A stretch of DNA of 64,000 bases from Pararheinheimera marina. Lineage in GTDB: Bacteria; Pseudomonadota; Gammaproteobacteria; Enterobacterales; Alteromonadaceae. Positions 42,807 through 51,989 of this stretch are shown piece after piece; within the stretch, counting starts at the first letter, position 1; every line of letters begins with the position of its first letter. The notes below the pieces were generated by a model. The model had not been told where the DNA came from and did not search any database. It worked only from the letters and a program-made list of their open reading frames with translations. The stretch covers positions 69,305-133,304 of the forward strand of contig NZ_JBHSGB010000004.1 of assembly GCF_042654345.1 (NCBI RefSeq), written 5' to 3'. Made by a program: the position numbers and the translations under genes.

Positions 42807-43991
42807 CTAGCAGTACTGCCCGGCTACCCAGCCAGAAGCCCAGGCCCATTGGAAATTGTAGCCTCCTAGCCAGCCGGTTACGTCCACCACTTCGCCGATA
42901 AAATACAGGCCTGGCTGCTTTTTCGCTTCCATGGTTTTGGAGGATAACTCGTTGGTGTCAACGCCGCCCAAAGTGACTTCGGCGGTGCGGTAGCCTTCGG
43001 TGCCGTTGGGTTTAAACACATAATGGGTCAGGCTGTCGGCCAGCTTTTGCAGTGCTTTGCCCTGCAAGGCTTTAATTGGCTGATTGGTAAACACCTTTAC
43101 TTCCAGCAGCTTTTCCACCAGGCGTTTTGGCAGCAGGCGGGACAAAATGGTTTTTAACTCCTGGTCCGGGTGTTGTTGCTGCTGCTCCTGCAAAAAGCCA
43201 TGCAGGTCTTGCTGTGGTGACAGGTTAATAATCAGATCATCACCGGGTTGCCAGAAGCTGGAGATTTGCAAAATAGCCGGGCCGCTTAAGCCACGGTGGG
43301 TGAACAACATATCTTCCGGGAATACGACATCGTTGGCTTCAGCAGTGACAGGCAATGACACCCCACTGATTTCTTCAAACACCGCTTTGTCAGCCGGTTG
43401 CCAGGTCAGTGGCACTAAACCGGCCCGCACCGGCAGCACGTTCAGGCCAAACTGTTCAGCCAGCTGAAAACCAAAGGCGGTGGCGCCTAAATTAGGCAGG
43501 CTGAGGCCACCTGTTGCCACCACCAAACTGTGGCAGCGGCGTGATACAGCGACCGTATCCAGTTGATAACCGCCTTGCTCCAACGCCTTTACCGCCGTAA
43601 TGTCCTGCTGCAAGGCGATCTGCACCCCGGCTTTATTACATTCCTGCTGCAACATATCGACAATGTCTTTGGCGCTGTCGTCACAAAACAGCTGGCCCAG
43701 CGTTTTTTCGTGGTACGCAATGCCGTATTGCTGCACCAGCGCAATAAAGTCCCATTGGGTGTAACGGCTTAACGCCGATTTACAAAAATGTGGGTTGTTG
43801 GACAGGTAGTTGGCCGGACTGGCGTACATATTGGTGAAGTTACAACGACCGCCCCCTGACATCAGGATTTTGCGACCTATGCGTTTGCCGTTGTCCAGCA
43901 CCAGGGTTTTACGGCCACGTTTAGCCGCTTCAATGGCACAAAATAAACCGGCCGCCCCTGCGCCCAGCACAATCACATCAAATTCCTGCAC
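42807..43991 (-). CDS. BaiN/YhiN (HI0933) family flavoprotein
   Basis: 394 residues, FAD-binding Rossmann motif at the N-terminus (VIVLGAGAAGLFCAIEAAKR), then the family block GRKILMSGGGRCNFTN, the second dinucleotide segment VVATGGLSLPNLGAT and the C-terminal GLYFIGEVVDVTGWLGGYNF followed by QWAWASGWVAG. Complete. Annotated as NAD(P)/FAD-dependent oxidoreductase; the physiological substrate is not settled. It follows the WaaA-KdkA gene by 11 bp, so it is probably the last gene of the minus-strand LPS operon by position only. Confidence 0.92.
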   Translation of the reverse strand: MQEFDVIVLGAGAAGLFCAIEAAKRGRKTLVLDNGKRIGRKILMSGGGRCNFTNMYASPANYLSNNPHFCKSALSRYTQWDFIALVQQYGIAYHEKTLGQLFCDDSAKDIVDMLQQECNKAGVQIALQQDITAVKALEQGGYQLDTVAVSRRCHSLVVATGGLSLPNLGATAFGFQLAEQFGLNVLPVRAGLVPLTWQPADKAVFEEISGVSLPVTAEANDVVFPEDMLFTHRGLSGPAILQISSFWQPGDDLIINLSPQQDLHGFLQEQQQQHPDQELKTILSRLLPKRLVEKLLEVKVFTNQPIKALQGKALQKLADSLTHYVFKPNGTEGYRTAEVTLGGVDTNELSSKTMEAKKQPGLYFIGEVVDVTGWLGGYNFQWAWASGWVAGQYC

Positions 43992-44002
43992 CGCTGTCTG
44001 CC

Positions 44003-46054
44003 TTAATTTTGGTTCGAAGAGCTGTGCTCTGTCGGGTTTTGCGTTAAATCATAGCCCAGCATCAGGGCCTGGAAATCGGCATCCTGCCAGTGAAATTGCG
44101 GTAGTTGCTGCTGCTCTTTGCGTAAACTGCGCAGCAGGCGGGCCAAAGTTGCCGCTTTCCACTGCTGGCCGCCACGCTGACCGCACTTATCAAAATCAAT
44201 CAGGTAAAACTGGCCCGCGGCATACAAAATATTGTGGCAGTTCAGGTCTGAGTGCCAGATTTGCTGCTGATGAAAGGCACGGATCATCGCGCCTACCTGC
44301 TGCCATTCAGCCGCTGTCAGTGCGCGCTGTTGCAGCAGCTGGCTTAAATCCTGAGCGCCTTCAATGCGCTGCAACAAGATATCGGCACTGTAGCCAAAGC
44401 CCCGGCGCTGAAACAACGCCAGCCCAGGTAAAGGTACAGGTAAACCGGCTTGATGCATCTGGCGTAATAAGCGAAATTCCGCCATGGCCCGGCTTTGTGT
44501 CACAGGCACAGGGCAAAACCAGTCTTTATTCAGTTTGCCGACCAAACCGCCGCGGTAATAATGCCGCAGCACCCATTCGCGACCAGCGGCTTTGACAAAC
44601 CAAACGGTATTACGACCTTTGCTGCTACCCACCACCGCCTGTTGCTGTTGCCAGAAGTGCGGCCTGAGCAAATCGGCATTTATTTCCGTTTTATTGGCCA
44701 GCAAACCGTCGGCAGAAAGTTCGGAGAAAAACTTCGCATCCGCCCAAATAACATTAGAGCTTTTTTCCTGGCAAACAAAAGCTTGCTGCTCAAGTAACTG
44801 CTGACTGCGTTGCAGCAGCCTGGTGACCACGCCCTGCTCTTTACAAAACAGCTGGTAACCGGTTTGCCCCAGTTGTACAGCCTGCTCTGGCTGCTGCTGC
44901 CACTCTGTTAAAACAGCTGCAATAGCTTGCGCATCGGCAGCAAATTGCACCGCCTGCTGTTTTTTCAGCGCGCTGAACAGCACGGCAAAATTAAACACAT
45001 GCGGACCGCTTAACACAGGTTTGGCAAAGGCCATGGCTTCCAGCGGATTATGGCCACCACGTTCAATCAGGCTGCCGCCAATAAAGACCCAATCGGCCAG
45101 TTGGTACCAGCTAAGCAGTTCCCCCATGGAATCGGCCAGCCAAACGGCGGTGTCGTGCTGTGGTAATTGCTGCAGGCTGCGACGGCAATAACGCAAGCCC
45201 GCCTGTTCAATCAAACTGGCGACGCGGTCAAACCGCTCTTTATGCCGCGGCACCAGCACCAGCAGTAGTTCGGGGACTTGCACTTTTGCCAGTTGATACG
45301 CCTGCAACAGCACTTCGTCTTCACCCGCATGGGTGCTGGCCGCTACCCAGACTTTGCGCCCTTGCAGCTGCGGCTTCAGTTGGGCTGCCAGCTCTGTGCT
45401 TTGGGCCGGAATGCTCAGATCAAACTTAATATTGCCCGCGTTTTCGACCCGCGCCGCGCCCAAGGCTTTAAAACGGCGGGCGCTGTTGTTGTCCTGCGTT
45501 TGCACCAGGCTCAGGCGGGCCAGCAAACCGGCACTCAGCCAATAAAAGCGGCGATAGCCTTTGGCTGAACGGGCCGATAGCCGCGCATTGACCAGCTGCA
45601 CTGGTATGCCCAGCTCAAAGCAGGCCTGCAGCAAGTTCGGCCACAATTCGGTTTCCATCACCACTACCAGCTTGGGCGCCAGCGCTTTTAGCCAGCGTTT
45701 GGTAAGCCAGGGGTAATCAAAAGGCAAATAGGCATGCTGCAACTGGCCCGGCGCGTAAGCTCGTATGGCCTCCGATGCAGTTGGTGTGGTGCAACTCACC
45801 AGCAGCGGCAAATTTAAGCTGGCAAGCAATTGATTCACCAGCGGTTTGGCAGCATTAAACTCCCCCACGGACACCGTATGCAGCAATACCCCGCCCCGGG
45901 CTGCTGCCGGCGGCAGTACCAGGCCGAAACGTTCTGCAAAACGACGGCGATAGGCCTGATCTTTACGGGAGCGCAGCAACAAATACAGCAGCAACAGAGG
46001 CGTCAGCAGCAGCACCAGCAGGTTGTACAGCAAGCGCAGCAGCGCAAATTTCAT
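44003..46054 (-). CDS. waaA-kdkA: Fused Kdo transferase and Kdo kinase (WaaA-KdkA)
   Basis: One uninterrupted 683-residue frame. Residues 1 to about 425 are a GT30 Kdo transferase: an N-terminal membrane anchor, RGGVLLHTVSVGEFNAAKPL with catalytic Glu, VVVMETELWPNLL and WVFIGGSLIERGGHNPLEAM. From about residue 440 the sequence is a Kdo kinase: GSSKGRNTVWFVKAAGREWV, LRHYYRGGLVGKLNKDWF, the active loop HSDLNCHNILY and LIDFDKCGQR. The first half adds Kdo to lipid A precursor; the second phosphorylates Kdo at O-4. In other bacteria these are separate proteins, so the fusion couples transfer to phosphorylation and suggests a single phosphorylated Kdo, as in Haemophilus or Vibrio. Overlaps the upstream glycosyltransferase by 4 bp. 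Confidence 0.92.
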   Translation of the reverse strand: MKFALLRLLYNLLVLLLTPLLLLYLLLRSRKDQAYRRRFAERFGLVLPPAAARGGVLLHTVSVGEFNAAKPLVNQLLASLNLPLLVSCTTPTASEAIRAYAPGQLQHAYLPFDYPWLTKRWLKALAPKLVVVMETELWPNLLQACFELGIPVQLVNARLSARSAKGYRRFYWLSAGLLARLSLVQTQDNNSARRFKALGAARVENAGNIKFDLSIPAQSTELAAQLKPQLQGRKVWVAASTHAGEDEVLLQAYQLAKVQVPELLLVLVPRHKERFDRVASLIEQAGLRYCRRSLQQLPQHDTAVWLADSMGELLSWYQLADWVFIGGSLIERGGHNPLEAMAFAKPVLSGPHVFNFAVLFSALKKQQAVQFAADAQAIAAVLTEWQQQPEQAVQLGQTGYQLFCKEQGVVTRLLQRSQQLLEQQAFVCQEKSSNVIWADAKFFSELSADGLLANKTEINADLLRPHFWQQQQAVVGSSKGRNTVWFVKAAGREWVLRHYYRGGLVGKLNKDWFCPVPVTQSRAMAEFRLLRQMHQAGLPVPLPGLALFQRRGFGYSADILLQRIEGAQDLSQLLQQRALTAAEWQQVGAMIRAFHQQQIWHSDLNCHNILYAAGQFYLIDFDKCGQRGGQQWKAATLARLLRSLRKEQQQLPQFHWQDADFQALMLGYDLTQNPTEHSSSNQN

Positions 46055-46818
46055 TGCCTGTCCTTTTGGCTGACATACTCAAACAATTTGGCTTCTTTTA
46101 AAAAGGCATACATGGCTTCGATATGTGCATGCACCAAGCCGCGTTTGCCGGATAAACACATACGCTGGAAAAAGTAGGATTTAATAAAGGTCAGCGGAAA
46201 AATCAGTACTAACTTGAGTAGTGACGGTTTTTTGCCTTTTTCAAACTTCTCAAGAGCTTTTAAGGTGCTGTATTTGTTCTTCTTTTGCATCAGAAGCTCT
46301 GTGGTACCATATCCATAGTGCTTCACTAAGCCAACCGATTTCAGCACCTGCACATCGGCTGTCAGCACCAGGTTCTCATGCACTTTGCGGTTTAATGGAT
46401 ACTCGGCCTGCCCACGGCGGAACAAACGCACAATTGAACGTTTGCCAGAATGCGCAGACATAGGCGCGCCCCAGAACAAGTCTTCAAAATACAGTTTTAA
46501 TGCCTGATTCTGATTCGCCGCTACGGTGGCACGAATATGCTGCACCACAGCCGCTGACAGCACTTCGTCACCATCAACATTCAGCAACCAGTCGTAACTG
46601 CACTGGGCCATCGCGAAGTTCTTTTGCTGCGCAAAACCAAGCCAGTCCTGATGAATAACTTTGGCGCCTTTGGCCTGAGCAATAGCCACGGTATCATCAG
46701 TACTACCCGAATCCACCAGCACAATTTCAGCAAAGTTCTGCAAGGCATCCAACACTTCAGCAATATGTTTACCTTCATTTAGCGTCACCAGAAATACGCT
46801 GGCCTGAATTTTAGTCAT
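46051..46818 (-). CDS. GT2 LPS core glycosyltransferase, WaaE-like
   Basis: 255 residues, GT-A fold: IVLVDSGSTDDTVAIAQAKG at the nucleotide-binding site, VDGDEVLS as the DxD metal motif, and the family segment GKRSIVRLFRRGQAEYPLNR then KVHENLVL. The C-terminal half has a hydrophobic membrane-contacting stretch (LKLVLIFPLTFIKSYFFQRM). Homologues (WaaE/KdtX) add glucose to heptose I. It overlaps the neighbouring GT2 gene by 8 bp and the WaaA-KdkA gene by 4 bp. Confidence 0.88.
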   Translation of the reverse strand: MTKIQASVFLVTLNEGKHIAEVLDALQNFAEIVLVDSGSTDDTVAIAQAKGAKVIHQDWLGFAQQKNFAMAQCSYDWLLNVDGDEVLSAAVVQHIRATVAANQNQALKLYFEDLFWGAPMSAHSGKRSIVRLFRRGQAEYPLNRKVHENLVLTADVQVLKSVGLVKHYGYGTTELLMQKKNKYSTLKALEKFEKGKKPSLLKLVLIFPLTFIKSYFFQRMCLSGKRGLVHAHIEAMYAFLKEAKLFEYVSQKDRQ

Positions 46819-47593
46819 GACGTTTTGCCTCAGCGTCCGCCTGCAAGGTTACCAAGGCAGCATATTTATGGAAGCCATATTGGGCTAACACCAAGGCCAT
46901 TAGAAAGCCGCGCCAGCCGTCAAGAATGCCACCATGCAGCAAATACTGCTGCAGGAAATCAGTGAAAAACCGTAACACGGCAAAGGCCAGACTGCTGCGT
47001 TTCCCTTTGGCAAATTTTTCTTCCGCCAGCAGGCAGGCATATTTCAGATGTTTTTCCTGACAGTGCTGATAACTACGCCAGCTATGGTGGATAATGGCAG
47101 ACTTGAGCACCCGGCTTTTTTCATTCGGGATCAGCAGGGTTTCATGCACCTGGCGGTTTTTGAAACTAACGCCCTGCTTTAAGAACAATTTGCCCTGGGG
47201 GGATGAATAGCGGCCATGCTTTAATAACTTGCCAAAAAAGTAGGTATGCCAGGGGATTTTAACCAAATTCACATCCAAATCAGGCTCTGACAGTACCCGA
47301 TCAATCTCTGCCTTCAATCCATCTGTCATGACTTCATCGGCATCAATATTCAGTACCCACTCATGCTCACAGTAACTTAAGGCTCTGTTGCGCTGTGGGC
47401 CAAAGCCTGGCCAGTCAGTCTGATAGACGGTGTCGGCATAACGTTCGGCAATTTCTATGGTACGGTCTTTACTACCGGAGTCCAGCACGATCAATTGGTC
47501 AACCCAACCCGCCAGCGACTTCAGGCATCGTTCAATGCGGTCTTCTTCATTGCAGGCGATAACAAAACACGAGATTTTCCGGGTTCTTGACAC
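46811..47593 (-). CDS. GT2 LPS core glycosyltransferase, second WaaE-like paralogue
   Basis: 260 residues, same GT2 layout as its neighbour: CFVIACNEEDRIERCLKSLA, VLDSGSKDRTIEIAERYADT, NIDADEVMTDGLKAEIDRV and RQVHETLLIPNEK. It is the first gene of the minus-strand LPS operon, transcribed away from gmhA across a 200-bp gap. Two tandem paralogues suggest two successive core sugars. The donor and acceptor cannot be told from sequence. Confidence 0.87.
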   Translation of the reverse strand: MSRTRKISCFVIACNEEDRIERCLKSLAGWVDQLIVLDSGSKDRTIEIAERYADTVYQTDWPGFGPQRNRALSYCEHEWVLNIDADEVMTDGLKAEIDRVLSEPDLDVNLVKIPWHTYFFGKLLKHGRYSSPQGKLFLKQGVSFKNRQVHETLLIPNEKSRVLKSAIIHHSWRSYQHCQEKHLKYACLLAEEKFAKGKRSSLAFAVLRFFTDFLQQYLLHGGILDGWRGFLMALVLAQYGFHKYAALVTLQADAEAKRHD

Positions 47594-47735
47594 AACACAC
47601 TCCCTGTTTCTGGGTACTGGCTAAAAACGACTGGATCATAGCATTAATTGGTTTCCAGCCTCTAGTTCACATGCCTCCGGCAGCCCTTGCACTGCCAGTG
47701 CCTGCCGCAAAGGCCTGGCGTTGTAGAAAAATTAC

Positions 47736-47763
47736 TTTAGCGACGGCAAATATCCGTTAAAAT
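47736..47763 (+). promoter_or_regulatory. Sigma-70 promoter candidate for gmhA operon
   Basis: TAAAAT (47758-47763) with TTTAGC 16 bases upstream (47736-47741). The -10 is good, the -35 modest. It is 29 bp before the gmhA ATG in the divergent LPS intergenic region. Confidence 0.4.
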
Positions 47764-47792
47764 GCAAACAATTCCGTCAGCAAGAGACTGTT

Positions 47793-48380
47793 ATGTCAGA
47801 GTTTAAACAGAGTTTTATCGCCAGTTTACAACGTCACCGCGACGCCTTTGCCACTGTAGAGCAGTATGCCGACCAGGCATTGCAGCTGCTGGCGGCAGTG
47901 CAGGACTGTCTGGCCGCTGGTGGCAAAGTGGTCTGGATGGGCAATGGCGGCAGTGCTGCGGACAGCCAGCATTTAGCCGCTGAATTTATGGTGCGTTACA
48001 AAGCTGAGCGTGGCCCGCTGGCGTCCATTGCACTGACCACCGACACCTCTATTCTGACTGCCCACGCCAATGACTACCATTTTGACAGCGTGTTTGAGCG
48101 TCAGGTGCGTGGCATTGTGCGGCCACAAGATGTAGTGATTGGCCTGACGACATCCGGCAAAAGCCCGAACATTAACCTGGCGCTGAAAGCCGCCAATGAA
48201 CTGGGCGCTTACACAGTAGCGCTGACTGGCCGCGACGGTGGACTGGTGAAAGACATTGCCAAACTGCCCATTATTGTGAAAAGCGATGAAACCGCCCGCA
48301 TTCAGGAAGTGCATATGTTTATTGGTCACTGGCTCTGTGAAGCACTGGATATTGCCGTGCTGGCTGAGCAAGGCGCTTAA
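47793..48380 (+). CDS. gmhA: Sedoheptulose-7-phosphate isomerase
   Basis: 195 residues, a SIS-domain isomerase: MGNGGSAADSQHLAAEFMVR, then ALTTDTSILTAHANDYHFDS, GLTTSGKSPNINLALKAANE and ARIQEVHMFIGHWLCE, with the catalytic His and Glu in place. It makes D-glycero-D-manno-heptose 7-phosphate, the first step of ADP-heptose synthesis. It heads a plus-strand operon with hldE (3-bp gap), a heptosyltransferase-like gene and gmhB, so the pathway is almost complete in one unit; only hldD is missing from the window. Confidence 0.96.
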   Translation: MSEFKQSFIASLQRHRDAFATVEQYADQALQLLAAVQDCLAAGGKVVWMGNGGSAADSQHLAAEFMVRYKAERGPLASIALTTDTSILTAHANDYHFDSVFERQVRGIVRPQDVVIGLTTSGKSPNINLALKAANELGAYTVALTGRDGGLVKDIAKLPIIVKSDETARIQEVHMFIGHWLCEALDIAVLAEQGA

Positions 48381-48383
48381 GCC

Positions 48384-49835
48384 ATGATCAATCTGGCGCT
48401 GCTGCAGCAGCTTTCCAAGGCGTCCGTTTTGGTGGTCGGTGACGTGATGCTGGACCGTTACTTTAACGGTGACTCCCAGCGTATTTCGCCTGAAGCCCCG
48501 GTGCCTGTGGTGAAAATCAGCAAAATTGAAGATAAAGCCGGTGGCGCTGCCAACGTAGCGCGCAATATTGCTCATCTGGACGGTAAAGTGGGCCTGCTCG
48601 GCATTATCGGCCAGGACAGCACAGGCGACAGCCTGTTGCAGCTGCTGCAAAGCGAACATATTGAATCTCAGCTGGTACGCCAACACAGCCGCCCCACTAT
48701 CGCAAAAATGCGCGTGGTGTCACGGCAGCAGCAAATAGTGCGGCTGGATCAGGAAGAAAGTTTCAGCAGTGACGACGCCGCTGTACTGGCAGAGAAATTC
48801 ACTGCCGTGCTGCCACTGTATGACGTGGTGCTGTTCAGCGACTACGCCAAAGGCTCACTGCAGCAGGTGCAGGCGATGATCCGCCAGGCCAAAGCCGCAG
48901 GTAAAACTGTGCTGGTTGACCCAAAACAAGCCGACTTAACCGTGTATGCCGGTGCCGATGTCATTACACCGAATCTGGCCGAATTCCGCCTGGCGGGTGG
49001 CCAAACCGGGTCTGAGCAGCAGATGCTCGATTCGGCCCGCGCCTTTATGCACAAAGCAGAACTGGGCGCCATTTTGCTGACCCGCAGCGAACAGGGCATG
49101 AGCCTGATCACCGCCACCGAGCATCACCATTTTCCGGCCCAGGTGCTGGAAGTCAGTGACGTGACAGGTGCAGGTGATACCGTCATTGCCACACTGGCGG
49201 TAATGCTGAGTGCTGGCTTCAGCTTGCCGGAAGCGACAGAGCTGTCGAACCTGGCCGCTGGTATTGTGGTGGGTAAAGTTGGAGCCGCCACTGTGTCGCC
49301 GGAAGAGCTGGCGCAAAAACTGAACAAACATTTATTCCGCCAGGGCGAGCATTACCAGACTCCTTACGACAAAGTGCTACAACATATTGAATTTGCTAAA
49401 AAAGCTGGCGAGCGTATTGTATTTACCAACGGCTGCTTTGACATTCTGCATGCTGGCCATGTGCGTTATCTGGCACAGGCCAAAGCGCTGGGCGATCGCT
49501 TAGTGGTGGGCCTGAATGCCGATGCCTCAGTGGCCCGGCTAAAAGGCCCGCAACGCCCGATCAACAGTCTGGAAGATCGTGCGACTGTGCTGTCCAGCCT
49601 GGCCAGTGTCGACTGGGTGGTGCCTTTTGGTGAGGACGCAGCCGAAAACGACACGCCACTGCAGCTAATTCAGCAGGTAAAACCTGATGTACTGGTCAAA
49701 GGCGGCGACTATTCAATCGACACCATAGTAGGTGCCGATTTTGTGTTGCAAAACGGCGGCGAAGTGCAGGTACTGACTTTTGTCGACGGCCGTTCCACCA
49801 GTAAAGTGATCCGCAAAATACAGGACTTAAGCTAA
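48384..49835 (+). CDS. hldE: Bifunctional heptose kinase/adenylyltransferase
   Basis: 483 residues. Residues 1 to about 320 are the ribokinase-like kinase (VLVVGDVMLDRYFNGDSQRI, VSDVTGAGDTVIATLAVML), and about 345 to 483 the nucleotidyltransferase (VFTNGCFDILHAGHVRYLAQ, LVKGGDYSIDTIVGADF). It phosphorylates heptose-7-phosphate at C1 and later transfers AMP to heptose-1-phosphate. Full length and both active sites intact. The stop is followed at once by the GTG of the next gene. Confidence 0.97.
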   Translation: MINLALLQQLSKASVLVVGDVMLDRYFNGDSQRISPEAPVPVVKISKIEDKAGGAANVARNIAHLDGKVGLLGIIGQDSTGDSLLQLLQSEHIESQLVRQHSRPTIAKMRVVSRQQQIVRLDQEESFSSDDAAVLAEKFTAVLPLYDVVLFSDYAKGSLQQVQAMIRQAKAAGKTVLVDPKQADLTVYAGADVITPNLAEFRLAGGQTGSEQQMLDSARAFMHKAELGAILLTRSEQGMSLITATEHHHFPAQVLEVSDVTGAGDTVIATLAVMLSAGFSLPEATELSNLAAGIVVGKVGAATVSPEELAQKLNKHLFRQGEHYQTPYDKVLQHIEFAKKAGERIVFTNGCFDILHAGHVRYLAQAKALGDRLVVGLNADASVARLKGPQRPINSLEDRATVLSSLASVDWVVPFGEDAAENDTPLQLIQQVKPDVLVKGGDYSIDTIVGADFVLQNGGEVQVLTFVDGRSTSKVIRKIQDLS

Positions 49836-50873
49836 GTGCGCTCCATTTGCATACTGCGATTATCCGCCATTGGGGACGTCGTCAACGCCTGTGCTGTAGT
49901 GCAGGCTATTCAGCGGCAGTACCCGGAAGCGGCCATTACCTGGGTGATTGGCAAAGTAGAAGCCAAACTGCTCGAAGGGCTGTCGGGTGTTCGCCTGGTG
50001 GTGTTTGATAAAAAGCAGGGGCGCCAGGCCTATCTGCAGTTAAAACGCGATTTACAGGGCGAAGTGTTCGATTGTCTGCTGCATATGCAACTGGCGTTTC
50101 GGGCCAATCTGGCGTCAGTCTGTATTAAAGCGAAACGTAAAATTGGTTTTGACTGGCACAGCAGCAAAGAGCTGCATTCGCTGTTTATGTCAGAACGCAT
50201 TGAAGCAGCTCCACGCGGCCATGTGCTGGATGGCTTTCGTCAGTTTGCCAAGGCCATAGGTGTGGAGTTTGATCGGCCTTACTGGCAGTTGCCGGTTAGC
50301 GCCGAAGATACCCAGTTCGCCCTGAAAAAGCTGGACTGGCTGCCTTCACTGAAAAAAATTGCTATTTGTCCTGCCGCTTCCAATGCAGAACGAAACTGGC
50401 TGCCAGAGCGTTACGCAGCGATGGCCGACTACGCAGCCCGTCGAGGCTTCAGTGTGGTGTTGTGTGGCGGTTCCAGTGCCATAGAACAGCAAATGTCGAT
50501 GGATATTAAGCGCTATGCCAACACCGAAATTCTGGATTTAACCGGCAAGACCAGCCTGAAACAGTTGCTGGCGGTGTTGAAGTCAGTGTCCTTGGTGCTG
50601 GCACCCGACACTGGCCCTGTGCATATGGCGGTGGCCGTCGGTACGCCGGTGATTGGCCTGTACGCGCACAGCAACCCAGACCGCACTGGCCCTTATCACT
50701 TCCGCGATTATGTGGTGGAGGTGTATCACCAGAGCCTGCTGGAGCAAACCGGTAAGCTGGCCTCTGAATTGAAATGGGGCACCCGGGTAAAAGGCGCTGA
50801 GCTCATGCAAAAAATCAGCGTGGAACAGGTGCAGCAAATGTTCGACAAGATGGTACAGGACCTGAGACTGTGA
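49836..50873 (+). CDS. GT9 family LPS heptosyltransferase-like protein
   Basis: 345 residues from GTG 49836, directly after the hldE TAA. GT9 hallmarks: ILRLSAIGDVVNACAVVQAI at the N-terminus, DCLLHMQLAFRANL, and the C-terminal nucleotide-binding LAPDTGPVHMAVAVGTPVIG followed by LYAHSNPDRTGPY. It should move heptose from ADP-heptose to Kdo or heptose in the inner core, most like heptosyltransferase I. Exact linkage is not certain. Overlaps gmhB by four bases (GTGA). Confidence 0.9.
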   Translation: MRSICILRLSAIGDVVNACAVVQAIQRQYPEAAITWVIGKVEAKLLEGLSGVRLVVFDKKQGRQAYLQLKRDLQGEVFDCLLHMQLAFRANLASVCIKAKRKIGFDWHSSKELHSLFMSERIEAAPRGHVLDGFRQFAKAIGVEFDRPYWQLPVSAEDTQFALKKLDWLPSLKKIAICPAASNAERNWLPERYAAMADYAARRGFSVVLCGGSSAIEQQMSMDIKRYANTEILDLTGKTSLKQLLAVLKSVSLVLAPDTGPVHMAVAVGTPVIGLYAHSNPDRTGPYHFRDYVVEVYHQSLLEQTGKLASELKWGTRVKGAELMQKISVEQVQQMFDKMVQDLRL

Positions 50874-51424
50874 CTGCGCAAACCCGCAAAGCCGCCTTTC
50901 TCGACCGCGACGGCGTAATTAATATCGACCATGGCTATGTCAGTAGCCCACAACAGTTCGAATTTATTGACGGTGTGTTTGCCACCTGCCGTTTACTGCA
51001 ACAACAGGGTTACCTGCTGATTGTGGTGACCAACCAATCCGGCATTGGCCGCGGTTATTACACAGAACAACAGTTTCATCAGCTGACCGACTGGATGAAA
51101 CAGCAGTTTGCCGACCATGGGGTGCAGATAGACGCAGTCTATTTTTGCCCGCACCACCCGGACAAAGCACTGCCGCAGTACCAACAGGACTGCAACTGCC
51201 GCAAACCCAACCCCGGTATGCTGCGACAGGCGATGGCTGATTTTGGCATAGACCCGACGCAAAGCTTAATGCTGGGCGACAAAGCGGCCGATATGCAGGC
51301 CGCTGCTGCGGCCGGTGTAGGCCGCAAAATTCTGGTATTGTCCGGCCAACAGCTCACTGACACCGATAAGCAACTGGCCGACGAAGTCTGGCCGTCGATT
51401 GCTTCAGCCAGCACTCTGCTTTAA
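50870..51424 (+). CDS. gmhB: D-glycero-beta-D-manno-heptose 1,7-bisphosphate 7-phosphatase
   Basis: 184 residues from GTG 50870 (GTGA overlap). A HAD phosphatase with FLDRDGVINID at the N-terminus, VVTNQSGIGRGYYTEQQF, the zinc-binding loop CPHHPDK...CNCRKPNPG, and LMLGDKAADMQAA. It removes the C7 phosphate between the two HldE steps. Complete and last in the ADP-heptose operon. Confidence 0.95.
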   Translation: MTAQTRKAAFLDRDGVINIDHGYVSSPQQFEFIDGVFATCRLLQQQGYLLIVVTNQSGIGRGYYTEQQFHQLTDWMKQQFADHGVQIDAVYFCPHHPDKALPQYQQDCNCRKPNPGMLRQAMADFGIDPTQSLMLGDKAADMQAAAAAGVGRKILVLSGQQLTDTDKQLADEVWPSIASASTLL

Positions 51425-51453
51425 ATAAAAAGGGCTGGTGAAAACCGGCCCCT
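51423..51453 (-). terminator. Rho-independent terminator of peroxiredoxin gene
   Basis: On the minus strand GGGGCCGGT, loop TTTC, ACCAGCCC (one mismatch) and TTTTTATTT, 28 bp after the peroxiredoxin stop and close to the end of gmhB. Confidence 0.65.
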
Positions 51454-51480
51454 TGCTCAATGCCCAGCCGCACCAGCGGC

Positions 51481-51954
51481 CTAAAGCAGCGCCAGCATCA
51501 CTTCGGCTTTACTGACTTCAAATTGCTTGGGCTCATCCACCTGCAGCTGCTTCACCACGCCATCGTCGACCAGCATAGCGTAGCGGCGTGAACGCAGGCC
51601 GCCAAAATCACCAGTGTCAGCCGCCAGGCCAATGGCTTGAGAAAACTTGCCGGCACCGTCAGCCAGCATCAGAATATCGCCGGCGTTGTGTGCTTTGCCC
51701 CAGGCGTCCATCACATACGCATCGTTCACCGACAGGCAAATAATCCGGTCCACCCCTTTGTCGTAGAACTTTTGTTGCAGCTCGACAACCCCCGGTAAAT
51801 GGGCCGCGCTGCAGGTTGGGGTGAATGCGCCGGGCACGGCAAACAGCACCACTTTTTCGCCTTTAAACAGCTCGGCCGTAGTTTGCGTGACTACCCCATT
51901 GTCGGTTAAACGCTGAAACTGTACTTCTGGTAATTGTTCACCTAACTGAATCAT
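51481..51954 (-). CDS. Peroxiredoxin of Prx5 type
   Basis: 157 residues with the peroxidatic site VPGAFTPTCSAAHLPG (catalytic Cys in PTCS) and SVNDAYVMDAWGKAHNAGDI, plus GLRSRRYAMLVDDGVVK. This is the short Prx5 form without the C-terminal glutaredoxin domain that some gammaproteobacterial homologues carry. It reduces hydroperoxides in the cytoplasm; its reductant would be an external glutaredoxin or thioredoxin. A gap of 35 bp separates it from the DUF6492 gene. Confidence 0.94.
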   Translation of the reverse strand: MIQLGEQLPEVQFQRLTDNGVVTQTTAELFKGEKVVLFAVPGAFTPTCSAAHLPGVVELQQKFYDKGVDRIICLSVNDAYVMDAWGKAHNAGDILMLADGAGKFSQAIGLAADTGDFGGLRSRRYAMLVDDGVVKQLQVDEPKQFEVSKAEVMLALL

Positions 51955-51989
51955 GACTCACTCCTTTGTAGTTCAAGACGGTTTTCTGT

